From CAZQEZ01 sp964592475 (lineage in GTDB: Bacteria; Bacteroidota; Bacteroidia; Cytophagales; Cyclobacteriaceae): a stretch of 36,787 nucleotides of DNA. The DNA lies in NCBI GenBank assembly GCA_964592475.1, contig CAZQEZ010000031.1, forward strand, positions 1 through 36,787. Direction: 5' to 3'. The stretch's first letter is position 1; each line of letters starts with the position of its first letter. The notes under the pieces are model-generated. The model did no database searches. It was not told where the DNA came from and saw only the letters and a program-made list of their open reading frames with translations. The position numbers were made by a program, and so were the translations under genes. Shown here one piece after another: positions 7,277 through 16,291 of this stretch.

Positions 7277-8674
7277 ATGTTGATTAGAGCAGTTCTTCTG
7301 TTACTTTTATTTAATGTTGGCCTGTATGCGCAGCAAACAATTCCCTTTAAAAAAATCGGAGAGATTAAGCCGCGGCATGCCAAAGAAATTAAAGCTTCGC
7401 CTTGGTCAGTGGGTGCTGAAACTATGGACCGTGACTTTATTATTTATAAAAATTTCCGTGATCATTTGGGTACTTTGGGAGTCAAAAAAGCACGAATACA
7501 ATCAGGATGGGCTAAAACCGAAAAAACCAAAGGAGTATATGATTGGAATTGGCTTGATGCAATTATTTTTGATATGGTTGCCCAGGGGGTTGAGCCCTGG
7601 ATAAATATTTCATATGGAAATGCATTGTACGCAGAAGGTGGAGGATTGGGATTGTATGCAAAAAAGATTTTGCCAACTTCTGCAGAGGCACTGCAAGGAT
7701 GGAAGATGTATGTGGAAGCACTTGTGGTAAGATATAGAGAATATGTAGACGAATGGGAAGTTTGGAATGAACCTAATGGTGGAGCTGATCCTATAGAATA
7801 TGCTAATCTTCTGGTAATAACAGCGGAAGCTGTGAAATCAATTCAACCTGAAGGTAAAATTCTCGCTATTGCCCTGGGCAGTGGTGTAGACTATGAGTAT
7901 GCTGATAAAGTTTTAGCAGAAGTTAAAAAAAAGGGTAAAATTCATCTGATAGATCAGGTTACCCATCACAGGCATCGCCCCATACCTGAAGAAAATCAAA
8001 ATGAAATAATGCTGGAAAAAGTTTTAGATAAATATTCTGAAAATATTATAGCCAGACAAGGCGAAGCGGGTTGTCCATCCGGCGATGGTGAATTTGCCAT
8101 GCATAACCTGGAATGGTCGGAACTGAAGCAACAAAAGCACGTGTTAAGGCGAATGTTGACTGATTTCGGAAGAGGTAAGGAAACTTCAGTTTTTATAATT
8201 ATGGATGCCAAATATGAACAAAATGGTAAAATACGCTGGAATAGAAAAGGTTTATTAAGAGCAAATGACAACAAGGAAGTTGAAAAAGTTAAACCTGCCT
8301 ATTATTCAGTGCAGAATGTCACTTCGATATTTGATTATAGCCTTAGGTCCCTGGATAATTACTCATACCAGGCCAATAATGATCGTTCAGTTTCACTCTA
8401 TGGTATAGAAAACATTCATTCAAAAAAACAGATGGTTGCTGTCTGGTTTGACGCAGCTATTCCTTCCGATTCCAAAAAAAAAACCGAAATGGATTTTACT
8501 TTTTACCAGGGTCAATTTACTGAGCCGGTTTATGTGGACTTAAGAACCGGTGAGGTATTTGAAATACCGGCAAAAAATTGGAGTAAAAAAGGTGCAACTT
8601 ATCAATTTAAAGAAATTCCGGTGTACGATTCGCCGGTGCTGATCGCGGATAAGTCCTTGCTGCTTTTCGACTGA
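7277..8674 (+). CDS. Secreted clan GH-A-like glycoside hydrolase, second of a tandem pair
   Basis: 465 residues with a Sec signal (about residues 1-19, ending YAQQ). It is a paralog of the preceding gene over its full length, sharing KPRHAKEI, VGAETMDRD, VKKAR-QSGWAKTEK and VEPWINI. Probable catalytic residues are Glu165 in WEVWNEPN (acid/base) and Glu263 in RQGEAG (nucleophile), fitting a retaining (beta/alpha)8 clan GH-A enzyme; WNEPN is especially GH39-like. The ATG lies 8 bases after the previous stop, so the two are translationally close. The pair may differ in substrate position, because the loop after the acid/base residue differs (EPNGGADP here, EGVRQDNS in the first). Exact GH family and substrate are unknown. 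Confidence 0.85.
   Translation: MLIRAVLLLLLFNVGLYAQQTIPFKKIGEIKPRHAKEIKASPWSVGAETMDRDFIIYKNFRDHLGTLGVKKARIQSGWAKTEKTKGVYDWNWLDAIIFDMVAQGVEPWINISYGNALYAEGGGLGLYAKKILPTSAEALQGWKMYVEALVVRYREYVDEWEVWNEPNGGADPIEYANLLVITAEAVKSIQPEGKILAIALGSGVDYEYADKVLAEVKKKGKIHLIDQVTHHRHRPIPEENQNEIMLEKVLDKYSENIIARQGEAGCPSGDGEFAMHNLEWSELKQQKHVLRRMLTDFGRGKETSVFIIMDAKYEQNGKIRWNRKGLLRANDNKEVEKVKPAYYSVQNVTSIFDYSLRSLDNYSYQANNDRSVSLYGIENIHSKKQMVAVWFDAAIPSDSKKKTEMDFTFYQGQFTEPVYVDLRTGEVFEIPAKNWSKKGATYQFKEIPVYDSPVLIADKSLLLFD
8492..8655 (+). repeat. 3' segment nearly identical to 7086-7249
   Basis: This is the partner of the repeat at 7086-7249, with the same length and position relative to the stop. The runs of perfect identity are all shorter than 55 bp, which fits the assembly passing through them without a break. 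Confidence 0.85.
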
Positions 8675-8752
8675 TACCGGGTGATCGATGATTTGATGAT
8701 GAGGTAAAGACTTAGATGCGATTGGATTTATACATAAACCTAAAAATGAAAT

Positions 8753-10306
8753 ATGAACTTTAAATATAATTTTTTTCTAATAGTTTACTTTTCCCGGCTT
8801 TCGGCCAGCGGCCTTCTAGTAATTTTTATTTTATTGATAATCAGCCTCAGTTGCTATCAATCGGCATTGGCCCAGGCCGGTAATTTCACCGAAAGGAATG
8901 GCATCACTTTCAGTCCCCGCTGGCTGAACAACCTGGTGATCTTAAACAACATGGGAGAAGGTGAATTAACACCGGAAAAGCAAATGCTGTATGTATGGGC
9001 CGAGACTGCCCTGGCCGGGCAGGAAAATGACAGCTACGCTGATTTGGTTAATTATGCAGGGTTGCAAAATCATTGCCGGGAAAACAAAATTGTTCATTTA
9101 GGCGGTCCCATGCTGGGCAATGTCAGTGAGAATTCCGTGGATGTGTGGGTGAGAACTGTGAAGCCTGATACAGTAACAGTCACGGTAAAAATAGATGGTA
9201 CCAATCAAACTTTTGGTCCCGTCTATACATCAGCAGCCACAGAACTGGCGGGTGTGGTCAAAATAACAGGCTTACAACCGGATAAATCCTACCCTTACCA
9301 GGTAATCGTGGGCAAGCAGCCAATTCAAATTCCGGAAAATGCCCGCATCAGAACCATTCCTACCGCTAAGGATAAAATAACCCGTCTTGCTTTTGGCTCC
9401 TGCTTTCATCGCTGGGGACTGGGCAACATGCAGCAGACTAATACCATTTTGGACAGGCAGCCGCATGCATTCATGGGTTTGGGTGATATTGCCGCCCAGG
9501 ATAAACTAGATAACATGGGCTGGCATTCGCTTGATTACCTGGCTCGCGACATGTATCCTGCCTGGCAAAAATTGGTGGCTGAAGTGCCCTTTTATTCCCT
9601 ATGGGACGACCATGATTATTTTGATAATGATCTGGCCGGTACACCTTCAGGATTTTCACCTGAAGATAAAGAGAAAGTTTGGCAGGTATTTCGTCATGCC
9701 TGGGCCAATCCGGCTTATGGTTTTGGTGAAGATGGCAAAGGCGTTTTTTACCGTACCCGCGTGGGCGCCGCTGATTTAATCGTAATTGATCACCGTTATT
9801 TTCGTACCGCTGATTCCTTTTTAGGTAAATCACAAATGAAGTGGCTGGAAGAGCAATTATTGGACTGCAAAGGACCATTCATCATTCTGGCCGGCGGCAC
9901 AATGTGGAGCGATTATGTATCCCGTGGCAAAGACAGCTGGGGCCTGACAGACCCGCAGGCCCGGGAACAAATATTCAGCCTGATTGAAAAACATCAGATC
10001 CCCGGCGTTTTGCTGATTTCAGGAGACCGTCATGGTTCCCGAGGCTTTACCATTCCCCGACCATCTGGCTATAAATTTTACGAATTTGAAGTGGCTAGTT
10101 TAGGCGGCTTAGCCGGCCCACCAGCCAGCCGACCTGAATGGAAAGAAAACCAATTGTACGGTATTTCCGGTGGCTATGCATTTGGTGAGTTTACTTTTGA
10201 TACGCAACCGAAAGATCCGACGGTAACATTCCGCCTGATCGGTGAAGATGGCAATTTTATTCATGAGATGACCTTGAAAAGAAGTGAATTGACAGCGGGG
10301 AGGTGA
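8753..10306 (+). CDS. PhoD-like metallophosphatase (alkaline phosphatase D family), exported
   Basis: 517 residues. A long hydrophobic N-terminus (about residues 8-42, ending SALAQA) is a signal or signal anchor. An N-terminal beta-sandwich with a fibronectin-like look follows (GNVSENSVDVWVRT), then the PhoD metallophosphatase domain: FGSCFHRWG, MGLGDI, the metal-binding WDDHDYFDND, and SGDRHGS. PhoD enzymes are Ca/Fe-dependent phosphomonoesterases and phosphodiesterases of the periplasm or cell surface. Its place between two glycosidases and a GH115-like gene (78 bases after the one, 12 before the other) suggests it acts on the same glycan, for example by removing a phosphoester; that is inference. 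Confidence 0.87.
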   Translation: MNFKYNFFLIVYFSRLSASGLLVIFILLIISLSCYQSALAQAGNFTERNGITFSPRWLNNLVILNNMGEGELTPEKQMLYVWAETALAGQENDSYADLVNYAGLQNHCRENKIVHLGGPMLGNVSENSVDVWVRTVKPDTVTVTVKIDGTNQTFGPVYTSAATELAGVVKITGLQPDKSYPYQVIVGKQPIQIPENARIRTIPTAKDKITRLAFGSCFHRWGLGNMQQTNTILDRQPHAFMGLGDIAAQDKLDNMGWHSLDYLARDMYPAWQKLVAEVPFYSLWDDHDYFDNDLAGTPSGFSPEDKEKVWQVFRHAWANPAYGFGEDGKGVFYRTRVGAADLIVIDHRYFRTADSFLGKSQMKWLEEQLLDCKGPFIILAGGTMWSDYVSRGKDSWGLTDPQAREQIFSLIEKHQIPGVLLISGDRHGSRGFTIPRPSGYKFYEFEVASLGGLAGPPASRPEWKENQLYGISGGYAFGEFTFDTQPKDPTVTFRLIGEDGNFIHEMTLKRSELTAGR

Positions 10307-10318
10307 AAAAATAAATTA

Positions 10319-12445
10319 ATGAAAAAGCTGTTATTCTTCTTATTATCAATTCTTTTCTACCAGTGTGATTCAACCAATTCACAATGGACCTTAATTGACC
10401 AAAACCAGCAAGCCACCATCTATCTTCCGTCCACCGCTTCCGGATCAATCCAGCTGGCAGTAGAAGACCTGGTAAGTGATGTGAAAAAAATTACCGGCAA
10501 AAAATTGTTGATAGCCAATGATTTAAGCACCATTTCCGGTCCGGCTATTGTAATTGCCAATCTTAATGATCCGGATCAGGCCAACCTGATAAAAGAAATA
10601 AATCCTGAACTGGATACGCTCTCCGGCCAATGGGAGTCTTTCCTTGTATACCGGGAACAAACATTTGAAAATATTGATAAACCCCTCCTGATGGTGGGCA
10701 GTGACGAGCGGGGTACCATGTTTGCCATTTACCATTTCATTGAAAAGTATTTGAATGTAGATCCTTTCTATTACTGGACCGGCATGGAACCGGAGCCAAA
10801 AGAAAAACTGGTTTTCGATAATATTGAAATAATTGCTGATGAACCGGTTTTTAAATACCGGGGCTGGTTTAACAACGATGAAGATCTGATCACGGAATTC
10901 TTCGATAGTGAGGGAAATCGGAACATTGACTATCGCTATTACGGCCAGGTGGTACATCCTGAATTGATGAGCCACATTCTGGAATCGCTGGTGCGATCCC
11001 GCTACAATCTTACCATTCCGGCCAGTTTCGTGGATATCATGAATCCTCCGGAAAGGAAACTGGTGGAGGAAGCGGCAAAAAGAGGTTTGTTCATCTCCCA
11101 GCATCATGTGGAACCGGTAGGTGTAAGTGGCTTTACTTTTAAAAATTACTGGGAAGCCAAAGGAAAGGAGCCCAAATACTCCTACTTCAGCAGCAAAGCC
11201 GAAATAGAAGAAGTCTGGGAAAAATACATTGCCGAATGGTCGCAGATACCCAATGTGGTTTGGCAGGTGGGTTTGAGAGGCATTGCCGACAGCCCCATGT
11301 GGCTGGAAGATGCCAACATTCCCGATACCGATTCGGCTCGGGGGACATTGATCTCACAAGCCATGCAGAGACAGGTTGACCTGATCAAAAAATATGACAA
11401 GCGCCCCAATCCACCCATGACTACCACCCTGTGGGCGGAAGGAGTTACGCTGAAACAAGCCGGACACCTTGATTTTCCCGAAGGTGTCACCATTGTCTTT
11501 GCCGATAATAACCCCGGCTATATTTGGCTGGATGATTTTTATGAAAGCAAGAGAGAACCTGACACAAATTATGGGGTTTATTTTCATCACCAGCTCTGGG
11601 GCTCAGGTCCTCACCTGGTTCAGGGAGTGGCACCTGCCAAAGCCTATGAAATGTTCAAAATAGCCTATGCGCATGATTCACACCATTACGCCTTGATGAA
11701 TGTTTCCAACGTACGTGAATTTATCCTGGGCATCGAAGGCTCAACATCCATTCTTACCGATTTGCATAGTTTCAACCCGAACACTTATCTACAGCAATGG
11801 TGTGAAGAACGATTTGGTCCGGCGGGTGAATTGGCCCATCAGGCTTACCAGTATTTATTCAATAGTTATCAGGTGGCACCAAAAACAGAAACTCCGTTTA
11901 CATTGGACGGACAATTAAAATCATTTGGCCTCAGCCAGCTGTATGAAATTCAGCAAATGATAAAAGACCCGGAAGCCTATTGGCGAAACCGGCAGGAAAT
12001 TAAAGAACCACACCCCTGGTGGCATACCCAAACTTACATATTCCCGGGTCGCTTTATGTACCACGACGATTATGAAGCCGGTGTAGAAAAGCAATTGGAA
12101 GTACTGGCCAAAGCAGATACTTTAATTGCCCCCATCAAGCAACAACTGACCGGTGATACCCTGCATTTTTTTACCATGAATTACGAGGCCCAGTTTAAGA
12201 TCATTTATGGCCTGAGCCAATGGTGCAATCAGGTAATCAAGGCCAATACAGCCATGCAAAAAGAAAATACAAAGGAAGCCCTGAAACATTTGCAACAAGC
12301 AGATGAAGCCATTGCATTAGCTAAATCAGGACAAGCGCTGGCCAGCCAGGGAAAATGGCAGCACTGGTATCGGGGCGACAAGAAGTTTAACATGCCGGAA
12401 GTGGAGCAGGTGACTGGGGAAACATTGCAAATGCTGGAAGATTAG
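10319..12445 (+). CDS. GH115-like alpha-glucuronidase, lipoprotein
   Basis: 708 residues. The signal ends in a lipobox-like FYQC (Cys16), so it is probably a surface or periplasmic lipoprotein. Residues about 25-170 form an alpha/beta N-terminal domain (LAVEDLVSDVKKITGKK...). The catalytic barrel begins at KYRGWFNNDED, which corresponds to the RGxFINDED start of GH115 enzymes, and continues with HHVEPVGV, WQVGLRG, TTLWAEG and FADNNPGY. GH115 removes alpha-1,2-linked glucuronate or 4-O-methylglucuronate from xylan. The protein is shorter than typical GH115 members (over 800 residues) and has little C-terminal beta-domain. Catalytic residues were not assigned. It is the last gene of the operon. 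Confidence 0.82.
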   Translation: MKKLLFFLLSILFYQCDSTNSQWTLIDQNQQATIYLPSTASGSIQLAVEDLVSDVKKITGKKLLIANDLSTISGPAIVIANLNDPDQANLIKEINPELDTLSGQWESFLVYREQTFENIDKPLLMVGSDERGTMFAIYHFIEKYLNVDPFYYWTGMEPEPKEKLVFDNIEIIADEPVFKYRGWFNNDEDLITEFFDSEGNRNIDYRYYGQVVHPELMSHILESLVRSRYNLTIPASFVDIMNPPERKLVEEAAKRGLFISQHHVEPVGVSGFTFKNYWEAKGKEPKYSYFSSKAEIEEVWEKYIAEWSQIPNVVWQVGLRGIADSPMWLEDANIPDTDSARGTLISQAMQRQVDLIKKYDKRPNPPMTTTLWAEGVTLKQAGHLDFPEGVTIVFADNNPGYIWLDDFYESKREPDTNYGVYFHHQLWGSGPHLVQGVAPAKAYEMFKIAYAHDSHHYALMNVSNVREFILGIEGSTSILTDLHSFNPNTYLQQWCEERFGPAGELAHQAYQYLFNSYQVAPKTETPFTLDGQLKSFGLSQLYEIQQMIKDPEAYWRNRQEIKEPHPWWHTQTYIFPGRFMYHDDYEAGVEKQLEVLAKADTLIAPIKQQLTGDTLHFFTMNYEAQFKIIYGLSQWCNQVIKANTAMQKENTKEALKHLQQADEAIALAKSGQALASQGKWQHWYRGDKKFNMPEVEQVTGETLQMLED

Positions 12446-12502
12446 CAATCAAATAGTCCTATTGGGATCAATTGCCTACTTAGCCTTACTCTCAATTTCC
12501 GC

Positions 12503-13069
12503 TTATTTCAGTTTCATAGTTACTCTTAGCTTCAGGATTGAAATTTCTGAAAAGTTATTGTTAAAGCTGCCATCAATTAACAATAATTCATATCCAATTC
12601 TGTTTTTAGCGGGATTTAATTTTAAACCTAATAAACCATTAACTGCTAAGTTGAACTGATTAAAATATTCTGAAGTATTTCTTCCCGTATCACCTCCCGT
12701 ACCTATCAAACCAGAGGAATAATTTGCAGCTACTCCCGAGCCAACAAATAAAGAGAATGCTTTAACTTTAAAAATATCGAAATTCAGGTTCAATTTAAGA
12801 TTAGTTGAACTATAAAAAGCATCCGGAACGTCATCTATTGCTTTATGGGAATAAGTTCCAAAACTAAAGCTTGGGACAGCTTGTAATCTATTATTCCAAA
12901 TACTTCGCTGATAACCAATTGTGCCGTTTATTCCTAAGCCCACTGCCCTGGAATTATTAGAACTGCCAACACCAACTCCTACAAACAAAGAACTTTTTGA
13001 AAAGTCCTGACTGTAAGATTTCAAATATCCTATCAGCAACAGCAGTAAAATTAATTTTATTTTCTTCAT
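12503..13069 (-). CDS. Small outer-membrane beta-barrel-like protein, unknown function
   Basis: 188 residues from the ATG at 13069; an in-frame ATG at 13081 would add four residues (MVYI) before the MKKIK signal. A clear Sec signal ends at about SYSQD. The rest is Gly/Ser/Asn-rich alternating strands (SLFVGVGVGSSNNS, GLGINGTIGYQRS, FSLFVGSGVAANYSS, KLRVTMKLK), typical of Bacteroidota porin-family or outer-membrane beta-barrel proteins. It is convergent with the GH115-like gene (57 bases apart) and shows no functional link to it. Confidence 0.7.
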   Translation of the reverse strand: MKKIKLILLLLLIGYLKSYSQDFSKSSLFVGVGVGSSNNSRAVGLGINGTIGYQRSIWNNRLQAVPSFSFGTYSHKAIDDVPDAFYSSTNLKLNLNFDIFKVKAFSLFVGSGVAANYSSGLIGTGGDTGRNTSEYFNQFNLAVNGLLGLKLNPAKNRIGYELLLIDGSFNNNFSEISILKLRVTMKLK

Positions 13070-13116
13070 GATATAAACCATTAGCTTTCATTAGCTATTA
13101 ATGTTTGCTATTACGA

Positions 13117-13424
13117 CCCGGCTTTCGGCCTTGAAGTTGTGTTTCTTTTTTATTTTATTGTAAAATTATTAAATCCTTCAGGATTGAAAGGAGGAATTTA
13201 TAAAAGGTACAATTTTTACCTGTATGAATGGCTGGATTAACGGCATATACGGTTTTTTTCTCTATGCCACTCCTTCGAAGTTTTCGTTTCACAATTGTTA
13301 ATTTCTATAATCATACCATCCCTTCGGGATTTTTAAATTCTTGAATATTATGCTATAATCATTTCATCCCTTTGGATTTGGCACCGGGCATAATTAACCT
13401 ATGGGATTATCAAATCCCATAGGT
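13117..13424. repeat. Cluster of short palindromes, decayed REP-like elements (intergenic 13070-13772)
   Basis: The ~700-bp gap between the barrel gene and the lipoprotein holds no gene. It has a string of short hairpins: AATCCTTCAGGATT (13172-13185), ATCCCTTCGGGAT (13318-13330), an imperfect ATCCCTTTGGAT (13366-13377), and a 12-bp perfect stem ACCTATGGGATT/AATCCCATAGGT with 4-base loop (13397-13424). An imperfect CCGGCTTTCGGCC lies near 13117. They share the build (5-bp arms, 3-4-base loop) of the palindromes flanking the transposase at 16.3 kb but differ in sequence. From 13425 to 13772 nothing definite is seen. Confidence 0.6.
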
Positions 13425-13772
13425 ATGACAGAATTATAGGGTTCATTTTATAATCCTCAGGGTTCAAAATGGTATATTTTGGGTGAGCCAAAACCTTCCT
13501 CCTGGGCTGAAAAATTTCTGCTGATGTGGCCAGGCCTGGATCGCTCGGCTACTATTGGTTTTAGGTGTGCAGCCGACTTGTAATTAAACGTTCAAAGCTG
13601 GTATCCTAAAATAACCAATGTCAATAAATCAATCAAAATCTAAAGGATAGCACTTTCATTAAATATAATACTTCATGTACCTTATCAAAAAAAGACCAAC
13701 TTTTATTAATTGCTAGTCAGAATAACTTTAGCAGTGATTTTAATCTAACAATTTATAAAAAATAAAAAAGCT

Positions 13773-14651
13773 ATGTGGAAAAAATTAATCTTACTTCTAT
13801 TATTCATTCCATTTTTCAGTTGTGAACAAAGTGAAAAAGAAGAAGTGGTTCCTGAGGGAGCTGCCAAAGTAGTCACATCGGAAGTGACAGAAATCACCAT
13901 TAATAATGCCCAATCGGGTGGTGAAGTTACTGATGAAGGAGGGAGCAAAGTATTTGCCAGAGGCTTATGCTGGAACACCAGTGGAAAACCCATCATCGAT
14001 GACTTTACCAGCACCAATGGAAGTGGTTTAGGCACATTTGCTGCAGAAATTACAGGACTGGAAGCCAACGTGAAATTTTACGTTAGGGCTTATGCGACTA
14101 ACAGTGCCGGGATTGCTTATGGTAATGAAATTTCTTTTACTCCCACTTATTCTGTTGGAGGCACAGGCCCTGCCGGAGGGTTGATATTTTATGATAAAGG
14201 TAATAATGATGGTGGCTGGCGCTACATGGAAGCAGCCCCTTCAGGCTGGTATGGAGCTCAAGGTGATCCCGAATTAAGCTGGGGATGCTCAGGTGAGACT
14301 ATTGGAAATACTACTTCAGAAATAGGAAAAGGTAAAGAAAACACTGTAGCCATTCTTTCCAAATGTAGTCTTGTGAACACGGCAGCTAACAGATGTAGTG
14401 AGTATTCTGTAAATGCAAATGGTAAAACTTTTGATGATTGGTTCCTACCGTCTCTGGACGAAATGAAAATCATGAACGACAACCTTCATGCCAAGGGACT
14501 GGGCGGTTTTGCCAATCAAAAGCATTATTGGACTTCAAGTGAAGTAAATAATGAGTCTACATCGACTCAAATGATGCTAACTGCTAACGCACCTCAGGAT
14601 AAAGGATTTAAATCCTTTGGATATAAAGTAAGACCTGCCAGAAGGTTTTGA
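13773..14651 (+). CDS. Lipoprotein with a fibronectin-like domain and a DUF1566/Fibrobacter-type C-terminal domain
   Basis: 292 residues. The lipoprotein signal ends FFSC (Cys17). Residues about 33-125 form a strand-rich repeat typical of Bacteroidota surface lipoproteins (FARGLCWNTSGKP..., then FYVRAYATNSAGIAYGNE). The C-terminal part (about 130-292) resembles the DUF1566/major paralogous domain: GPAGGLIFYDKG, WFLPSLDEMKIM, YWTSSE, and an ending KVRPARRF. This domain is common in exported proteins and is thought to be adhesive or carbohydrate-related, without a known reaction. It is monocistronic, with a strong terminator right after it. Confidence 0.8.
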   Translation: MWKKLILLLLFIPFFSCEQSEKEEVVPEGAAKVVTSEVTEITINNAQSGGEVTDEGGSKVFARGLCWNTSGKPIIDDFTSTNGSGLGTFAAEITGLEANVKFYVRAYATNSAGIAYGNEISFTPTYSVGGTGPAGGLIFYDKGNNDGGWRYMEAAPSGWYGAQGDPELSWGCSGETIGNTTSEIGKGKENTVAILSKCSLVNTAANRCSEYSVNANGKTFDDWFLPSLDEMKIMNDNLHAKGLGGFANQKHYWTSSEVNNESTSTQMMLTANAPQDKGFKSFGYKVRPARRF

Positions 14652-14677
14652 TTTAAAATAAGTGTTCACGATATAGG

Positions 14678-14705
14678 CTGCTATTTACCGATAGCAGTTT
14701 TTTTT
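14678..14705 (+). terminator. Rho-independent terminator after the DUF1566-like lipoprotein
   Basis: CTGCTAT (14678-14684) pairs with ATAGCAG (14691-14697) around TTACCG and is followed by eight T (14698-14705). It starts 27 bases after the stop at 14651. Confidence 0.88.
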
Positions 14706-14794
14706 ATGCAAATTATCAATTAGCATTTGCTAAAATTGTACTGATCATTCATTTTAGATTCTATTATTTTTGAGTTGAAAATATTATTTGATTA

Positions 14795-15940
14795 GTGCAA
14801 AGCGGCTACCAACATATCAAAAATGTTTCTCTCAATTTTGTCAACGCGATGAAATTGGGAGATCACCCTTCCATCTATCAAAAAGAAGCCGGAGGCGGAG
14901 AAAGTTTTTATGGCTGCTATCATGCGCTTCATATTCTGGATATTTTCAATGAATTAGGAGAGTATTCAGACAGTCAGCTGGATCAATGGGCAAACTATTT
15001 TCAAAACGAACAGACTGACTTTGGTTTTTTCACCAATAAATTAGCATTAAAAAATAAAGCCCTGATAGGTCGTGATCTGGATCCGGTGTGGCATTATACC
15101 CGGGGACACATTTGGTCTTACCGCATTCTGGATCGTCAACCGGAAATATCCCTGCAATTTGTAGAGCCATTTGTAGAGGCTGATTATTTGTATCAATACA
15201 TAAAAAGCTACGATTGGAGCAACTCCTGGGCGGCAGGCAATCAAATTTGTGCCCTGGCTACTGCCTTACAGGCTTACCGTGACTGGCAAAAAGAACCGGA
15301 GGTAGATGCTGTCATGGAAAAGCACATGTTTTCTGCCCTGCAAGAATTAATTGATCCTGCAACCGGCTACTGGGGCACACAATTAGGCGCTGATTTAAAG
15401 AATGGCTTGTTTGGTACCATTCATGTTGCCCCCATCTATTTTTCACAAAAATGGCCGCTTCCTTACCTGGAAAAAAATGTAGATGCAACCCTGGAGTGTC
15501 AATATCCTGATGGCAGCTACTGGCCGGGCGGCTCCGATTGCCCAGACTTTGACGGTGCTTATATGCTGGCCAACCTGCATGCCCTCACCGATTATCGAAA
15601 AGAGGATATGAAAGCCGCTGCCCGGAATCTTTTACAACATCTACTTATGCATGAAGACCCGCAGGAGAATGGCTGGCTGCTGCATCGCAGCGACTCTCAA
15701 CCGAAAGATTGGCAACCAAGGCCCCATTTTATCTGGAAACCAGGTGAGAGAAATCCAATCGAAGAGCTGCGGGATGACGACCCCAATCGCACCCATATTA
15801 TGCTTGGGTCCTGGTTTTACCCTTTGAGCATTGCTCTGCTTTCGCAAATGCTGGGCAACACCGGTTATGAAGGGCCCTACCGGATCAACCCGATGTCGTT
15901 GCATCAAAGTAATGTCTGGAATCAGGATTTTAAGAGTTAG
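14795..15940 (+). CDS. Alpha/alpha-toroid-like protein of unknown function
   Basis: 381 residues with a GTG start at 14795; the in-frame stop TGA at 14789 leaves no earlier start, and the next ATG (14849) would cut conserved-looking sequence. There is no signal peptide. The protein is helical throughout, with aromatic, Trp-rich repeats spaced as in (alpha/alpha)6 toroids: SFYGCYHALHILDIF, WSNSWAAGNQICALATALQ, DGSYWPGGSDCPDFDGAYML, and a final WFYPLSIALLSQML. Such folds occur in prenyltransferase/cyclase-like proteins and in several glycosidase and lyase families, but no specific family or catalytic motif is recognised. It is a single gene, with the palindrome array starting 22 bases after its stop. 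Confidence 0.65.
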   Translation: MQSGYQHIKNVSLNFVNAMKLGDHPSIYQKEAGGGESFYGCYHALHILDIFNELGEYSDSQLDQWANYFQNEQTDFGFFTNKLALKNKALIGRDLDPVWHYTRGHIWSYRILDRQPEISLQFVEPFVEADYLYQYIKSYDWSNSWAAGNQICALATALQAYRDWQKEPEVDAVMEKHMFSALQELIDPATGYWGTQLGADLKNGLFGTIHVAPIYFSQKWPLPYLEKNVDATLECQYPDGSYWPGGSDCPDFDGAYMLANLHALTDYRKEDMKAAARNLLQHLLMHEDPQENGWLLHRSDSQPKDWQPRPHFIWKPGERNPIEELRDDDPNRTHIMLGSWFYPLSIALLSQMLGNTGYEGPYRINPMSLHQSNVWNQDFKS

Positions 15941-15961
15941 GGTAATGTGGGTTTGGATTAC

Positions 15962-16230
15962 GCCCCGTTGGGGCTTATGAGTGTATGATTTAGCAACATA
16001 GGGCTTCACCCTATGTTGATGCTTCCGCCCCGTTGGGGCTTTAAAAATGGCCTAAATTCATAAATAATGCTTTACCTATTAGATAGATAAACTGTCATTT
16101 GAACTTGAAATTTATTAACAATTAGGTAGTGTTCCCATAAGGCAGCTGTTAAAGCTCCAAAGGAGCGAGATCACTAACACAGGCTAAAGGCCTGTGACTT
16201 GCAAAACAGATCCATAAGCCCCCACGGGGC
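15962..16230. repeat. Left palindrome (REP-like) array flanking the RAYT transposase
   Basis: In order: GCCCCGTTGGGGC (15962-15974), CAACATAGGG-CTTCA-CCCTATGTTG (15994-16018), GCCCCGTTGGGGC (16027-16039), GCTCCAAAGGAGC (16154-16166), CACAGGC-TAAAG-GCCTGTG (16178-16196) and GCCCCCACGGGGC (16218-16230). Each is a perfect hairpin of 5-10 bp. The same order returns at 16779-17056. The intergenic stretch 15941-16291 is filled by this array and has no gene. Confidence 0.88.
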
Positions 16231-16291
16231 GAAATCCATCACATTAATTTCCAATTTCGAGTACGAATAATTACCTTTAAAGTGAAAAGTT

